This document shows positions 1 to 6,823 of a stretch of DNA of 33,834 bases, piece by piece. A program made the translations under genes and the position numbers. The notes under the pieces are model-generated. The model worked only from the letters and a program-made list of their open reading frames with translations. It was not told the origin of the DNA and made no database searches. Where the stretch lies: NCBI RefSeq assembly GCF_018274385.1, contig NZ_JAAFYZ010000102.1, positions 1 through 33,834 of the forward strand. Reading direction: 5' to 3'. Source of the stretch: Catenulispora pinistramenti (GTDB lineage Bacteria > Actinomycetota > Actinomycetes > Streptomycetales > Catenulisporaceae). Positions within the stretch are counted from its first letter, which is position 1, and each line of letters opens with the position of its first letter.

Positions 1-2
1 TG

Positions 3-2195
3 ACGGGGGCTGGGAGCGAATCCGCGAGTGGACTCGGCGGCTCGGGGTTCGGGCCGGGAGTCGCGGATGGGGTCGCGGCTGACGGGCTCAGCGGCGGGCT
101 GAAGCTCGGTGCGGGTGCGGGTGCGGGTGCGGGCGCGGTGCCGGAAGCAGCCGGTGACGCAGCTGCCAAAGTGACTGTCGCCGTGGCGGCGGTCGGTGAC
201 CCGAGCGACCCGAGTCCGAACACTGACCCCGCCGACCGGGCTCGCGTCCCGGCCAGCCGATCGGCGACCTGGGACCTGGCGAGCTCGACGATAGCCGGGT
301 ACGACGTCGGCCGCTGGTCGCGCGTCACGATCCTGATCTCCGAGCTCGATCTCGCCGGTCATCTGCGCGACGGCTCGGCCCGCGAGGCCGTGGTCTCCGA
401 ACTCCTGGCCCCGTTGCTGACAGTCCCGGGGGTGCGGCTGATCGTGGAGTCGGGGCGGACCGACGTGGCCGAGATCGCGGCCGGGGCCGAGGTGCCGGCG
501 ACCGTGATCGATCTCGGGGAGGCGCGGTGGACCGATCGGGCCGAGTTCGCGGCGTGGCTGGACGACCTGGTGCCCTCCGGCGGCGCGGCGGCCCCGCAGG
601 CGTACCCGAACCCCACCAAGGCGCGCGAGATCCTGAGCCTGGCCTCGCACCGGCACGCCGGGTTGCTGGCCGCCAGCGACGAGCGGCCGTGGAAGCTCGC
701 GGCGGTGCCGTTCGACGTCGCGTTCCGCGAGGGCATCGCGGACCAGATCGTGCTGGAGCCGGCGAACCTGGTACTGGTGCAGCAGCCCGCGTTGTCCACG
801 GCCATCGACGCGCTCGGCAGCGCGGTCGCGCCGGGGACGCGGGCGGCCTGGCGGGTCGCCGGGCAGGCGCTGACCAACTCCACGACCATCCCCGAGCGGG
901 CGGCGATCCTGCACGGCGCGGCGCTCGCGGTGGGCGACCACTCGCTGGCCGAGGCGGTCGCGCCCTACACGCGCGGAACGCGGCCCTCGGACGGCGCGAC
1001 CGTCGGCGACCCGATCCCGTGGTTCACCCGCTGGGCCGGGTGGCGTCCGCTGCCGCCGGACACGCCGCGCCCCATGCCGTGGCCGGGGCCGGTGGCGGCG
1101 CTCGCGGTGGCGGCGGGGCTGGTGGATCCGCCGGCCGCGGTGGTCGATGTCAACGCGGTACCGGGTGCCGGTGTTGCGGCGGGATTGGCCGCCGGGCCGG
1201 AAGCCGGTGCCGAGAACGACGGCCTTGGCGCGGCAGCGGGCATCGGCGGGTCCGAGCCCGCCGATCCCAGCGCCGCGCCGACGAGCCAGCCGAATGAGCC
1301 AAGCCAGCTCGGCGAATCAGGCCAGGCAGGCCACCCGGGTCAGCCGACCGCCGTCGCCGAACTCGTCGAAGCGCCCCCGGCCACCCACGCCAGCCCCGGC
1401 ATCCTCCTCACCCCGGTCACCTCCTCGTCGGCCAGTGCCTGGCTCCCCGACCCGGAGCCGGTCCCGCCGGAGGTCCTGGTCGCCATCGACGACCTGGCCC
1501 GCGCCTACCGCCTCGACCCGCGCAGCGGTCGGATCGTCGGGCGTCCGGCGGCGCCGGTGATGGTCAAGGCCCGCACCGCGGCCGTCGTGGACGCCGCGCC
1601 CAGCCTGGTCCTCACCGACTCCAGCCGCCGCCTGGCCGCGCTGGGCCCGGGGGCTCCGCGCGGGGCGGTGGCGGCGGTGCGCGACGTGCTGCCCGAGACC
1701 GTCGTGACCGCGGTGGCGGTCGCGCGCGAGGCGCTGGTGTTCGGCGCCGCGGACGGCCGGGTCCACGTCTGGCACGCCGGGACCGAGGAGCTGATCGCCG
1801 ATCCCGAGGACCAGCACTCCGGGGCGGTGACCGCGGTGGCGGCCATCTGGATGCCCGAGGTGGACGTGCTGTTCGCGCTGTCCGGCGGGCAGGACGGCAC
1901 CTTCCGGTTGTGGGCGGTGCCGGCCGACGCCAGCCTGCTGCCGGTGGAGGACCGCGGAGTGCCGGTCACCGCCGTCACGGCCGCGCTCACCGAGCTGGGC
2001 CCGGTCGCCGCGGTGGCCTGGTCCGACGGCTACGTCACGGTCTGGGACCTCGACGACGCCCGCACCGGGCGCCCCATCCCGCTCGGCTGGGCGCCGAAGG
2101 CCTTGGCGCTCGGCGGCGACGGGCTGCTCATCGCCGCCGGCGACGACGGGCTCATCGCCATCGACCTGCACCTCGGCGACTTCTTCGAGGGCTGA
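3..2195 (+). CDS. WD40-repeat protein, 5'-truncated by the window edge
   Basis: The reading frame is open from the first base of the window, so the true start lies upstream; the GTG at 138 follows a Gly-Ala repeat and is probably internal. The visible part has a Gly/Ala/Ser-rich stretch, then a segment around codons 60-330 after position 138. Its strands (VTILISELDLAGHL, GVRLIVESGR) resemble the back half of a P-loop/STAND-type NTPase. A second low-complexity Ala/Gly/Pro/Gln linker follows. The C-terminal ~150 residues hold at least three WD40-like blades ending in VHVWHAG, FRLWAVP and VTVWDLD, each preceded by a V-T-A-V repeat start. WD40 propellers are protein-interaction platforms. A STAND-NTPase/WD40 signalling protein is the likeliest overall architecture, but the nucleotide-binding loop is not in the window. 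The stop codon lies inside a tandem repeat. Confidence 0.75.
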   Translation, partial: TGAGSESASGLGGSGFGPGVADGVAADGLSGGLKLGAGAGAGAGAVPEAAGDAAAKVTVAVAAVGDPSDPSPNTDPADRARVPASRSATWDLASSTIAGYDVGRWSRVTILISELDLAGHLRDGSAREAVVSELLAPLLTVPGVRLIVESGRTDVAEIAAGAEVPATVIDLGEARWTDRAEFAAWLDDLVPSGGAAAPQAYPNPTKAREILSLASHRHAGLLAASDERPWKLAAVPFDVAFREGIADQIVLEPANLVLVQQPALSTAIDALGSAVAPGTRAAWRVAGQALTNSTTIPERAAILHGAALAVGDHSLAEAVAPYTRGTRPSDGATVGDPIPWFTRWAGWRPLPPDTPRPMPWPGPVAALAVAAGLVDPPAAVVDVNAVPGAGVAAGLAAGPEAGAENDGLGAAAGIGGSEPADPSAAPTSQPNEPSQLGESGQAGHPGQPTAVAELVEAPPATHASPGILLTPVTSSSASAWLPDPEPVPPEVLVAIDDLARAYRLDPRSGRIVGRPAAPVMVKARTAAVVDAAPSLVLTDSSRRLAALGPGAPRGAVAAVRDVLPETVVTAVAVAREALVFGAADGRVHVWHAGTEELIADPEDQHSGAVTAVAAIWMPEVDVLFALSGGQDGTFRLWAVPADASLLPVEDRGVPVTAVTAALTELGPVAAVAWSDGYVTVWDLDDARTGRPIPLGWAPKALALGGDGLLIAAGDDGLIAIDLHLGDFFEG
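108..137 (+). repeat. GGTGCG hexamer tandem repeat (5 units)
   Basis: Four GGTGCG units and one GGCGCG unit, in frame with the WD40-protein gene, encode alternating Gly-Ala. It is a coding microsatellite in a low-complexity linker and could vary in length between strains. Confidence 0.85.
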
Positions 2196-2271
2196 GGTCA
2201 GGTCCCTTCCAGGGCCGAGGTTCTTCCAGGGCCGAGGTTCTTCGAGGGCTGAGGTCCTTCGAGAGCTGAGA
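2181..2271 (+). repeat. 17-bp direct tandem repeat, 5 units, spanning the WD40-gene stop codon
   Basis: Units are at 2181-2197 (TTCTTCGAGGGCTGAGG), 2204-2220, 2221-2237, 2238-2254 (identical to unit 1) and 2255-2271. A 6-nt spacer follows the first unit. The TGA stop of the upstream gene (2193-2195) is part of unit 1. The array fills the gap up to the convergent phosphatase gene, whose stop begins at 2275. No strong hairpin is apparent, so its role as a terminator is unclear. Confidence 0.9.
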
Positions 2272-2274
2272 CCG

Positions 2275-2937
2275 CTACCCGCCCAGGAGCCCGTCCCGCA
2301 GCGCGGCGATCTCCTCGTCGGTCACACCGTGCGCTGTCAGGTACCCCGCGACGCTCCCGAAGCGCTCCCGCACGTGCGCCAGCGACCCGGAGATCAGCTC
2401 CTCGCTGATCGGGTGCTCGAAGATGATGTCCCCTGGATCCGTCGACAGGTTCTCGTTCGATATCAGGTAGTCCGCGACGATCGCCTTGTCGCCGACCCCG
2501 AGCAGGTCCAGCACCATCGCCACCAGCACCCCGGTGCGGTCCTTGCCCGCCGTGCAGTGCACCAGTGCCGGCAGCGCGCCGGGCCGGGCCAGCGCCTTCA
2601 CCGCGGCGGCGAACGCGTCGCCGCTGCGGTCCAGCCACAGCAGGTAGAGGTCGAAGAACGTCCCGTCGCCGGAGCTGTCCAGTGTCGGGGCCACGTTGAC
2701 CCGCTCGACCGGCAGGTCGCCGAGGTCGTCCGGCCAGGCCGCGATCTCGAACGGCTGCCGCAGGTCGATCACCGTGCGCAGGCCGATCGACGCCAGCCAG
2801 GCCCGGTCCGCCTCCGTCGGCCGGTTCAGGCGCGCCGTGCGCAGCAGCCGCAGCGGTTGGACGACCGCCCCCGACTCCGTCCGCAGCCCGCCGATGTCAC
2901 GTGCGTTCTTGATCCCGGTCAACGGAACGTCAGTCAT
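2275..2937 (-). CDS. Protein-tyrosine phosphatase, Y_phosphatase3 family
   Basis: A 220-residue protein carrying the cysteine-phosphatase signature HC-T-A-G-K-D-R-T-G at residues 127-136, with Cys128 as nucleophile and Arg134 as phosphate-binding residue. The N-terminal N-A-R-D-I-G-G motif (residues 11-17) is the family's NxRDxGG element. The family (PF13350, related to MptpB) dephosphorylates phosphotyrosine and sometimes phosphoserine or phosphoinositides; the substrate here is unknown. There is no signal peptide, so it should be cytosolic. It is the second gene of a two-gene unit: the stop of the upstream gene and this ATG are arranged as TGA-T-ATG, which suggests translational coupling. 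Confidence 0.88.
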   Translation of the reverse strand: MTDVPLTGIKNARDIGGLRTESGAVVQPLRLLRTARLNRPTEADRAWLASIGLRTVIDLRQPFEIAAWPDDLGDLPVERVNVAPTLDSSGDGTFFDLYLLWLDRSGDAFAAAVKALARPGALPALVHCTAGKDRTGVLVAMVLDLLGVGDKAIVADYLISNENLSTDPGDIIFEHPISEELISGSLAHVRERFGSVAGYLTAHGVTDEEIAALRDGLLGG

Positions 2938-2938
2938 A

Positions 2939-3979
2939 TCAACGGATCTTATCGACGCCGTCCGCCCGCAGCTCCAGCGGTGTGCCGTCGGCCTTGCCGC
3001 AACTCTCCGGACGCGGGACCGGCGCGTACGAGCCCCGGACCGAGACCTGGTAGGCCCGGCCGTCTTCGTGCTCGACGACCGCCGTCCAGGCCGGCTCCGG
3101 GTCGCCGGCGGTGGCCGTCACCGACGCGACCGCGAGCACGCCGTCCGCGGACTCGCCCAGCACGTCCCGCACCGCCAGCTCCGCGACCTGCCCGGGACGC
3201 GACCATGTCGAGCGTCCCCGGCAGCCGTCCACGACCATCCGCCCCTGCCGGGCCCAGGCCAGCACCCGGGAGGCCGAGGCCGGGTCCAGCCGGCCGTAGG
3301 AGTACCCGGACGGCAGAACCACCGCGGTCGGCGCGAACCGGTGCCCGCCGAGGTGCGTGATCTCCCAGATCGAGGGCGGCGTGGCGTCGGTATCCGGCCC
3401 GGATGATGCCGGAGCCGCCGGAGCCGCCGAAACGGCTGAAGTCGCCGGAGTGGCTGAAGCGGCCGCCTCCAGCGCCTCCACCTCGACCGCGACCCGCCGC
3501 CCCACCGTCGCGCAGCAGGCATCCCGCTTCCCGTTCGTACACACCCCGAGCAGCGGCGCATCCAGGAACGAGTGCTCCAGAGCCTTCACCGCCCGCCGAT
3601 CCCCGGCGTCCAGCGCGGCGAAGTCGATCTTCAGCAGGTCGGTCGGATACGCCACCACCCCGGTGGCCAGCCACGTCCGCTTCGGATGCGTCGAAGCCGC
3701 GTACCACCGCCGATGCGCCGGCTCGTGCTCGTGATGGTCCTCCACCCGGCGGATCAGCGCCAGCCGGATGCCGGTCCCGGCCGTCCGGCCCTCCAGCTCG
3801 GCGCCCAGCCCCGGGTCCAGCCGGCTCTCGGTGACGGCCGCCCGCCCCCACGGCCCCGGCTGCTCCAGCAGCAGCCACGCCCCGGCCACCGCCCCGGTCC
3901 CGGCCACTGGTTCGCCCAGTTCCCGGGACAACACCGAACACGCGTGGGGCTGGGGTGCCGGAAGTTGATCGTCACGCAT
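2939..3979 (-). CDS. Sucrase/ferredoxin-like family protein
   Basis: A 346-residue protein from an ATG at 3979 (MRDDQLPAPQPHACSVLSRE). The frame is open further upstream, but that extension does not look like family sequence. Family hallmarks (PF06999, thioredoxin-like ferredoxin fold) are the CTNGKRDACC segment and the later HLGGHRFAPTAVVLPSG block. The cysteines could hold an Fe-S cluster or act in redox; the cellular role of the family is poorly defined. A low-complexity Ala/Ser/Pro insertion of about 25 residues lies between the Cys-rich segment and the HLGGHRF block and is probably a variable loop. The gene is immediately upstream of, and probably coupled to, the tyrosine phosphatase. 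The Shine-Dalgarno sequence is weak, so a leaderless message is possible. Confidence 0.85.
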   Translation of the reverse strand: MRDDQLPAPQPHACSVLSRELGEPVAGTGAVAGAWLLLEQPGPWGRAAVTESRLDPGLGAELEGRTAGTGIRLALIRRVEDHHEHEPAHRRWYAASTHPKRTWLATGVVAYPTDLLKIDFAALDAGDRRAVKALEHSFLDAPLLGVCTNGKRDACCATVGRRVAVEVEALEAAASATPATSAVSAAPAAPASSGPDTDATPPSIWEITHLGGHRFAPTAVVLPSGYSYGRLDPASASRVLAWARQGRMVVDGCRGRSTWSRPGQVAELAVRDVLGESADGVLAVASVTATAGDPEPAWTAVVEHEDGRAYQVSVRGSYAPVPRPESCGKADGTPLELRADGVDKIR

Positions 3980-4098
3980 GTCTTCGACCCTAACGCCGAA
4001 AGCGCACCCCCCACACCGCTCGCGTTTGCCGGCCGGCGGGTTCACGATGGTGGCAGGAAGGAAGCTCGGGGGGTGCGCCCTGATAGGTAGGTGTGGCC

Positions 4099-4812
4099 AT
4101 GTCCGAGACCCGGCAACCCGAAGAAGCCGCCGAAGCAACCGCCCCGGAAGCCCGTCGCTACGGCTTCCCCGCCGTCCACGGCCATGAGGTGTGCGCGCTG
4201 CGCACGGTCGCCCGCGAGGACTGGGACGACTCCGGGCCCGGGCGCGTCCAGCTGCTCCGTTGGCGCGAGGGTTCCGGCGCCCTGGTGCGCGACCTGCCGC
4301 TGACCCGCCTGTACGTCTGGGCCCGGGCCGGCCGGATCAGCTTCGGCGCCCCGGACGGCCGGACGGTGGACGTGGTGCTGCTCGGCGAGCCGGAGACCGA
4401 GGGCCTGCGGCTCGGGGCGCCCTGGCCGCAGAGCCACGACCGCGCCAGCACCGCCTCCAACCTGGCGCACGGCGTGGTCGCCGATATGAAGAACGCGGTC
4501 ACCTTCCCGGCGGCGTTCCCGCGGATGATGCGGGTCAGCGGCGAGCGCAACGCGGTGCTGGACTCGCTGGTCGCCTGGTGCAAGCGCGAGGTCCCGGACA
4601 TCCACATCCTGCGCGGCTGGTTCCGCAGCTCCGAGGGCCCGTCGCGGCACCAGGTCAGCGGCTCGCTGCACAAGGGCCTGATCGGCGAGCCCGGCTGGCT
4701 GCCGGACACCGTCGGGGCGCACCCGAGCGGATGGTCACCGTTCCATAACGACCGCAACGCGCACAGCGGGACCGCTCGTCCTAACGCGCATGAGCACCCT
4801 TCAGGAGCTTGA
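4099..4812 (+). CDS. Conserved-looking hypothetical protein
   Basis: A 237-residue soluble protein that I do not recognise. The ATG at 4099 is preferred over the in-frame GTG at 4093 because GGTAGG (about 4086-4091) sits 7-8 nt upstream. It has no signal peptide or membrane segment. The middle and C-terminal parts look folded (blocks around RLYVWARAGRISFGAPDG and VPDIHILRGWFRSSEG) and end in a polar, His/Asn-rich tail. Codon usage matches the neighbours. Its 3' end overlaps the start of the following ABC ATPase gene by 23 nt, so it may be co-transcribed with the two ATPases. No function is proposed. Confidence 0.7.
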   Translation: MSETRQPEEAAEATAPEARRYGFPAVHGHEVCALRTVAREDWDDSGPGRVQLLRWREGSGALVRDLPLTRLYVWARAGRISFGAPDGRTVDVVLLGEPETEGLRLGAPWPQSHDRASTASNLAHGVVADMKNAVTFPAAFPRMMRVSGERNAVLDSLVAWCKREVPDIHILRGWFRSSEGPSRHQVSGSLHKGLIGEPGWLPDTVGAHPSGWSPFHNDRNAHSGTARPNAHEHPSGA

Positions 4813-5764
4813 GCTCGCGGCGACGCGGCCCAAAGAGGTCTACGGCGGGGACGCCAAGATCGTCTGCGACAACCTGGTCCGGATCTACAAGACCGACGGC
4901 ATCGAGGTCCAGGCCCTGCAGGGTCTGGACCTGCTGGTGCGGGCCGGGGAGCTGGTGGCGATCGTCGGGGCCTCCGGCAGCGGCAAGTCCACGCTGCTGA
5001 ACATCCTGTCCGGGCTCGACACCCCGACCGCCGGGGTGGCCAAGGTCGGCGGCTACGACCTGCTCACCATGAAGGGCCGCGACCGGCTGCGCTACCGGCG
5101 CGAGACGGTCGGCTTCATCTGGCAGCAGACCGCGCGCAACCTGCTGCCGTACCTGAACGCCGCGGACAACGTCGCGCTGCCGATGGGATTCGCCGGCAAG
5201 AAGCGCAAGTACGCGCGGCGCCGCTCCACCGAGTTGCTGGACCTGCTGGGCGTCGCCCGCTGCGCCGACCGGCGTCCCGGGCAGATGTCCGGCGGCGAGC
5301 AGCAGCGGGTGTCGATCGCGGTGGCGCTGGCCAACGACCCCGAGGTGGTGTTCGCCGACGAGCCGACCGGTGAGCTGGACTCGGCCACCAGCCAGCAGGT
5401 GTTCGACGCGCTGCGCACCGCGAACGGCGAGCTCGGGGTCAGCATCGTGGTGGTGACCCACGACCACGAGGTGACCGACCAGGTCCAGCGCACCGTGGAG
5501 ATCCGCGACGGCCGCACCTCGACCGAGCTGCTGCGGCGCGGCGGGGAGGACTCGACGGCCGAGCAGTTCGCGGTCCTGGACCGGGCCGGCCGGGTGCAGC
5601 TGCCGAAGGAGTACCTGGACGCGCTGCGGATGAAGGACCGGGTGCGGGTGGCGAAGAACTCCGACCACATCGGGGTGTGGCCGGACCTGGTGCAGGGTGC
5701 CGCGGGCTCCGCCGGTTCTGCCGGTTCCGCGGGTTCCACCAGCGCGCCGAGCGAGGAGGACTAG
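4790..5764 (+). CDS. ABC transporter ATP-binding protein with AbrB-like C-terminal tail
   Basis: A 324-residue ATPase of the MacB/LolD/FtsE class. Walker A GASGSGKST is at 60-68, the Q-loop at 112-113, the signature MSGGEQQRV at 166-174, Walker B VVFADEP at 186-192 and the H-loop His at 224. After the ATPase domain, residues ~262-298 (LDRAGRVQLPKEYLDALRMKDRVRV) resemble the swapped-hairpin AbrB/MazE pattern 'GRv-LP-e-r-aL-...-drV'. A Gly-Ser-Ala repeat and an acidic end follow. Such ATPases normally power an FtsX/MacB-type permease. The neighbours are an unknown protein (23-nt overlap upstream) and a second ATPase 4 nt downstream, with no permease. The start at 4790 lacks a clear ribosome-binding site. 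Confidence 0.92.
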   Translation: MSTLQELELAATRPKEVYGGDAKIVCDNLVRIYKTDGIEVQALQGLDLLVRAGELVAIVGASGSGKSTLLNILSGLDTPTAGVAKVGGYDLLTMKGRDRLRYRRETVGFIWQQTARNLLPYLNAADNVALPMGFAGKKRKYARRRSTELLDLLGVARCADRRPGQMSGGEQQRVSIAVALANDPEVVFADEPTGELDSATSQQVFDALRTANGELGVSIVVVTHDHEVTDQVQRTVEIRDGRTSTELLRRGGEDSTAEQFAVLDRAGRVQLPKEYLDALRMKDRVRVAKNSDHIGVWPDLVQGAAGSAGSAGSAGSTSAPSEED

Positions 5765-5768
5765 TCCG

Positions 5769-6506
5769 GTGGGGGACATGATCGAGATCGAAGGGCTGCG
5801 CCGGACGTTCGGCTCGGGGGAGAACGCGGTGCACGCGGTCGAGGACGTGTCGTTCACGGTGCCCGAGGGGCAGCTGTGCGCGATCGTCGGCCGCTCCGGC
5901 TCGGGCAAGACCACGCTGCTGAACCTGATCGGCGGCCTGGACAAGCCGGACGCCGGACGGATCGCCGTGGACGGCAGGCAACTCGCCGGACCGGGCCGGA
6001 ACCTGGGGGAGAAGGAGCTGGCGGCGCTACGCCGGGACCTGTTCGGGTTCGTGTTCCAGTCCTTCGCGCTGATCCCCATCCTGTCCGCGGCTGAGAACGT
6101 CGGCATTCCGCTGCGCCTGCGCAAGACCGCCGTCGCCGAACGGGAGGAGCGCGTGGAGCTGCTGCTGAACATGGTCGGCCTCGGGGACCACATGAAGCAG
6201 CGGCCCGGCGAGCTGTCCGGCGGCCAGCAACAGCGGGTGGCGCTGGCCCGGGCGCTGGCCAACTCGCCGCGGGTGCTGATCGCCGACGAGCCGACCGGCC
6301 AGCTGGACTCCGAGACCGGGCGCGCGGTGATGCGGCTGCTGCGCGCCGTGGTCGCGGCGGAGAACGTGACCGCCCTGGTGGCCACGCACGACCCGCTGAT
6401 GATGGACCTCGCCGACCGGGTGATCACCATCGGCGACGGCAGGCTGCTGGCGGACTCCGACGCCGAGAGCGCGGGCGTCGGAGCCGCGGCGGAGACGTCG
6501 GTGTAA
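5769..6506 (+). CDS. ABC transporter ATP-binding protein (second of a pair)
   Basis: A 245-residue ATPase of the same MacB/LolD class. Walker A GRSGSGKTT is at 41-49, the Q-loop Gln at 97, signature LSGGQQQRV at 149-157 and Walker B VLIADEP at 169-175. The GTG at 5769 is chosen because a perfect AGGAGG (5754-5759) is 9 nt upstream; the ATG at 5778 is an alternative three codons later. Only 4 nt separate it from the preceding ATPase gene, so the two are almost certainly one operon and may form a heterodimer. The partner permease is not in the window: the next gene downstream is a topoisomerase on the opposite strand. Confidence 0.92.
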   Translation: MGDMIEIEGLRRTFGSGENAVHAVEDVSFTVPEGQLCAIVGRSGSGKTTLLNLIGGLDKPDAGRIAVDGRQLAGPGRNLGEKELAALRRDLFGFVFQSFALIPILSAAENVGIPLRLRKTAVAEREERVELLLNMVGLGDHMKQRPGELSGGQQQRVALARALANSPRVLIADEPTGQLDSETGRAVMRLLRAVVAAENVTALVATHDPLMMDLADRVITIGDGRLLADSDAESAGVGAAAETSV

Positions 6507-6536
6507 TCGGGCCCGGGCCCTAGACCGCAGACCCCC

Positions 6537-6578
6537 AGACAACAGACCCCAGACAACAGACCCCAGACAACAGACCGC
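6537..6578 (+). repeat. 14-bp direct tandem repeat, 3 units
   Basis: Units AGACAACAGACCCC at 6537-6550 and 6551-6564, and AGACAACAGACCGC at 6565-6578. Partial degenerate copies (CAGACCCC, CAGACCGC) flank the array. It lies 30 nt after the ABC gene stop and has no coding potential. It occupies the first part of the 317-bp gap between convergent genes. Confidence 0.9.
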
Positions 6579-6661
6579 AGACCCCGGACCCCTCGGCGGA
6601 CCCCGAGGAGCGGTCCGGACCCCAGCGGTGGCCTCCGCCCGGACTCCACCACCGCTGATGA

Positions 6662-6764
6662 GGGAGCACCGTCGTCCCACGACGGGACTCCGGTCCTGCC
6701 ACACACGGACCGGGGGAGAGGACGTCCCGCCGCGTGCCCCAGGCGCGGGGACGACGGTGCTCCC
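6662..6764. repeat. Nested inverted repeats between convergent genes
   Basis: GGGAGCACCGTCGTCCC at 6662-6678 is perfectly complementary to 6748-6764 (17 bp). Nested inside are CGGGAC (6683-6688) with GTCCCG (6724-6729), and CCGGTCC (6690-6696) with GGACCGG (6707-6713) around a 10-nt loop. The whole can fold as one long stepped hairpin on either strand. It lies between the converging ABC and topoisomerase transcripts, so a bidirectional terminator or transcript-end structure is plausible. Confidence 0.75.
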
Positions 6765-6773
6765 GTCCCAGCT

Positions 6774-6804
6774 CCGGTGGCCACCCCGAGGGGGCGGCCA
6801 CCGG
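6774..6804 (-). terminator. Hairpin terminator of the topoisomerase gene
   Basis: CCGGTGGCC (6774-6782) pairs perfectly with GGCCACCGG (6796-6804). The loop itself contains CCCC-GAG-GGGG, giving a 13-pair stem with a single mismatch. It begins 20 nt after the stop of the minus-strand topoisomerase gene. There is no U-tract, which is common for actinobacterial terminators. Confidence 0.65.
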
Positions 6805-6823
6805 ACACCGGTCAGCCCGGAGC

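Noticed and set aside
6537..6578. Possible CRISPR-like array
   Set aside because: The 14-bp units are directly adjacent with no spacers, and there are no cas genes.
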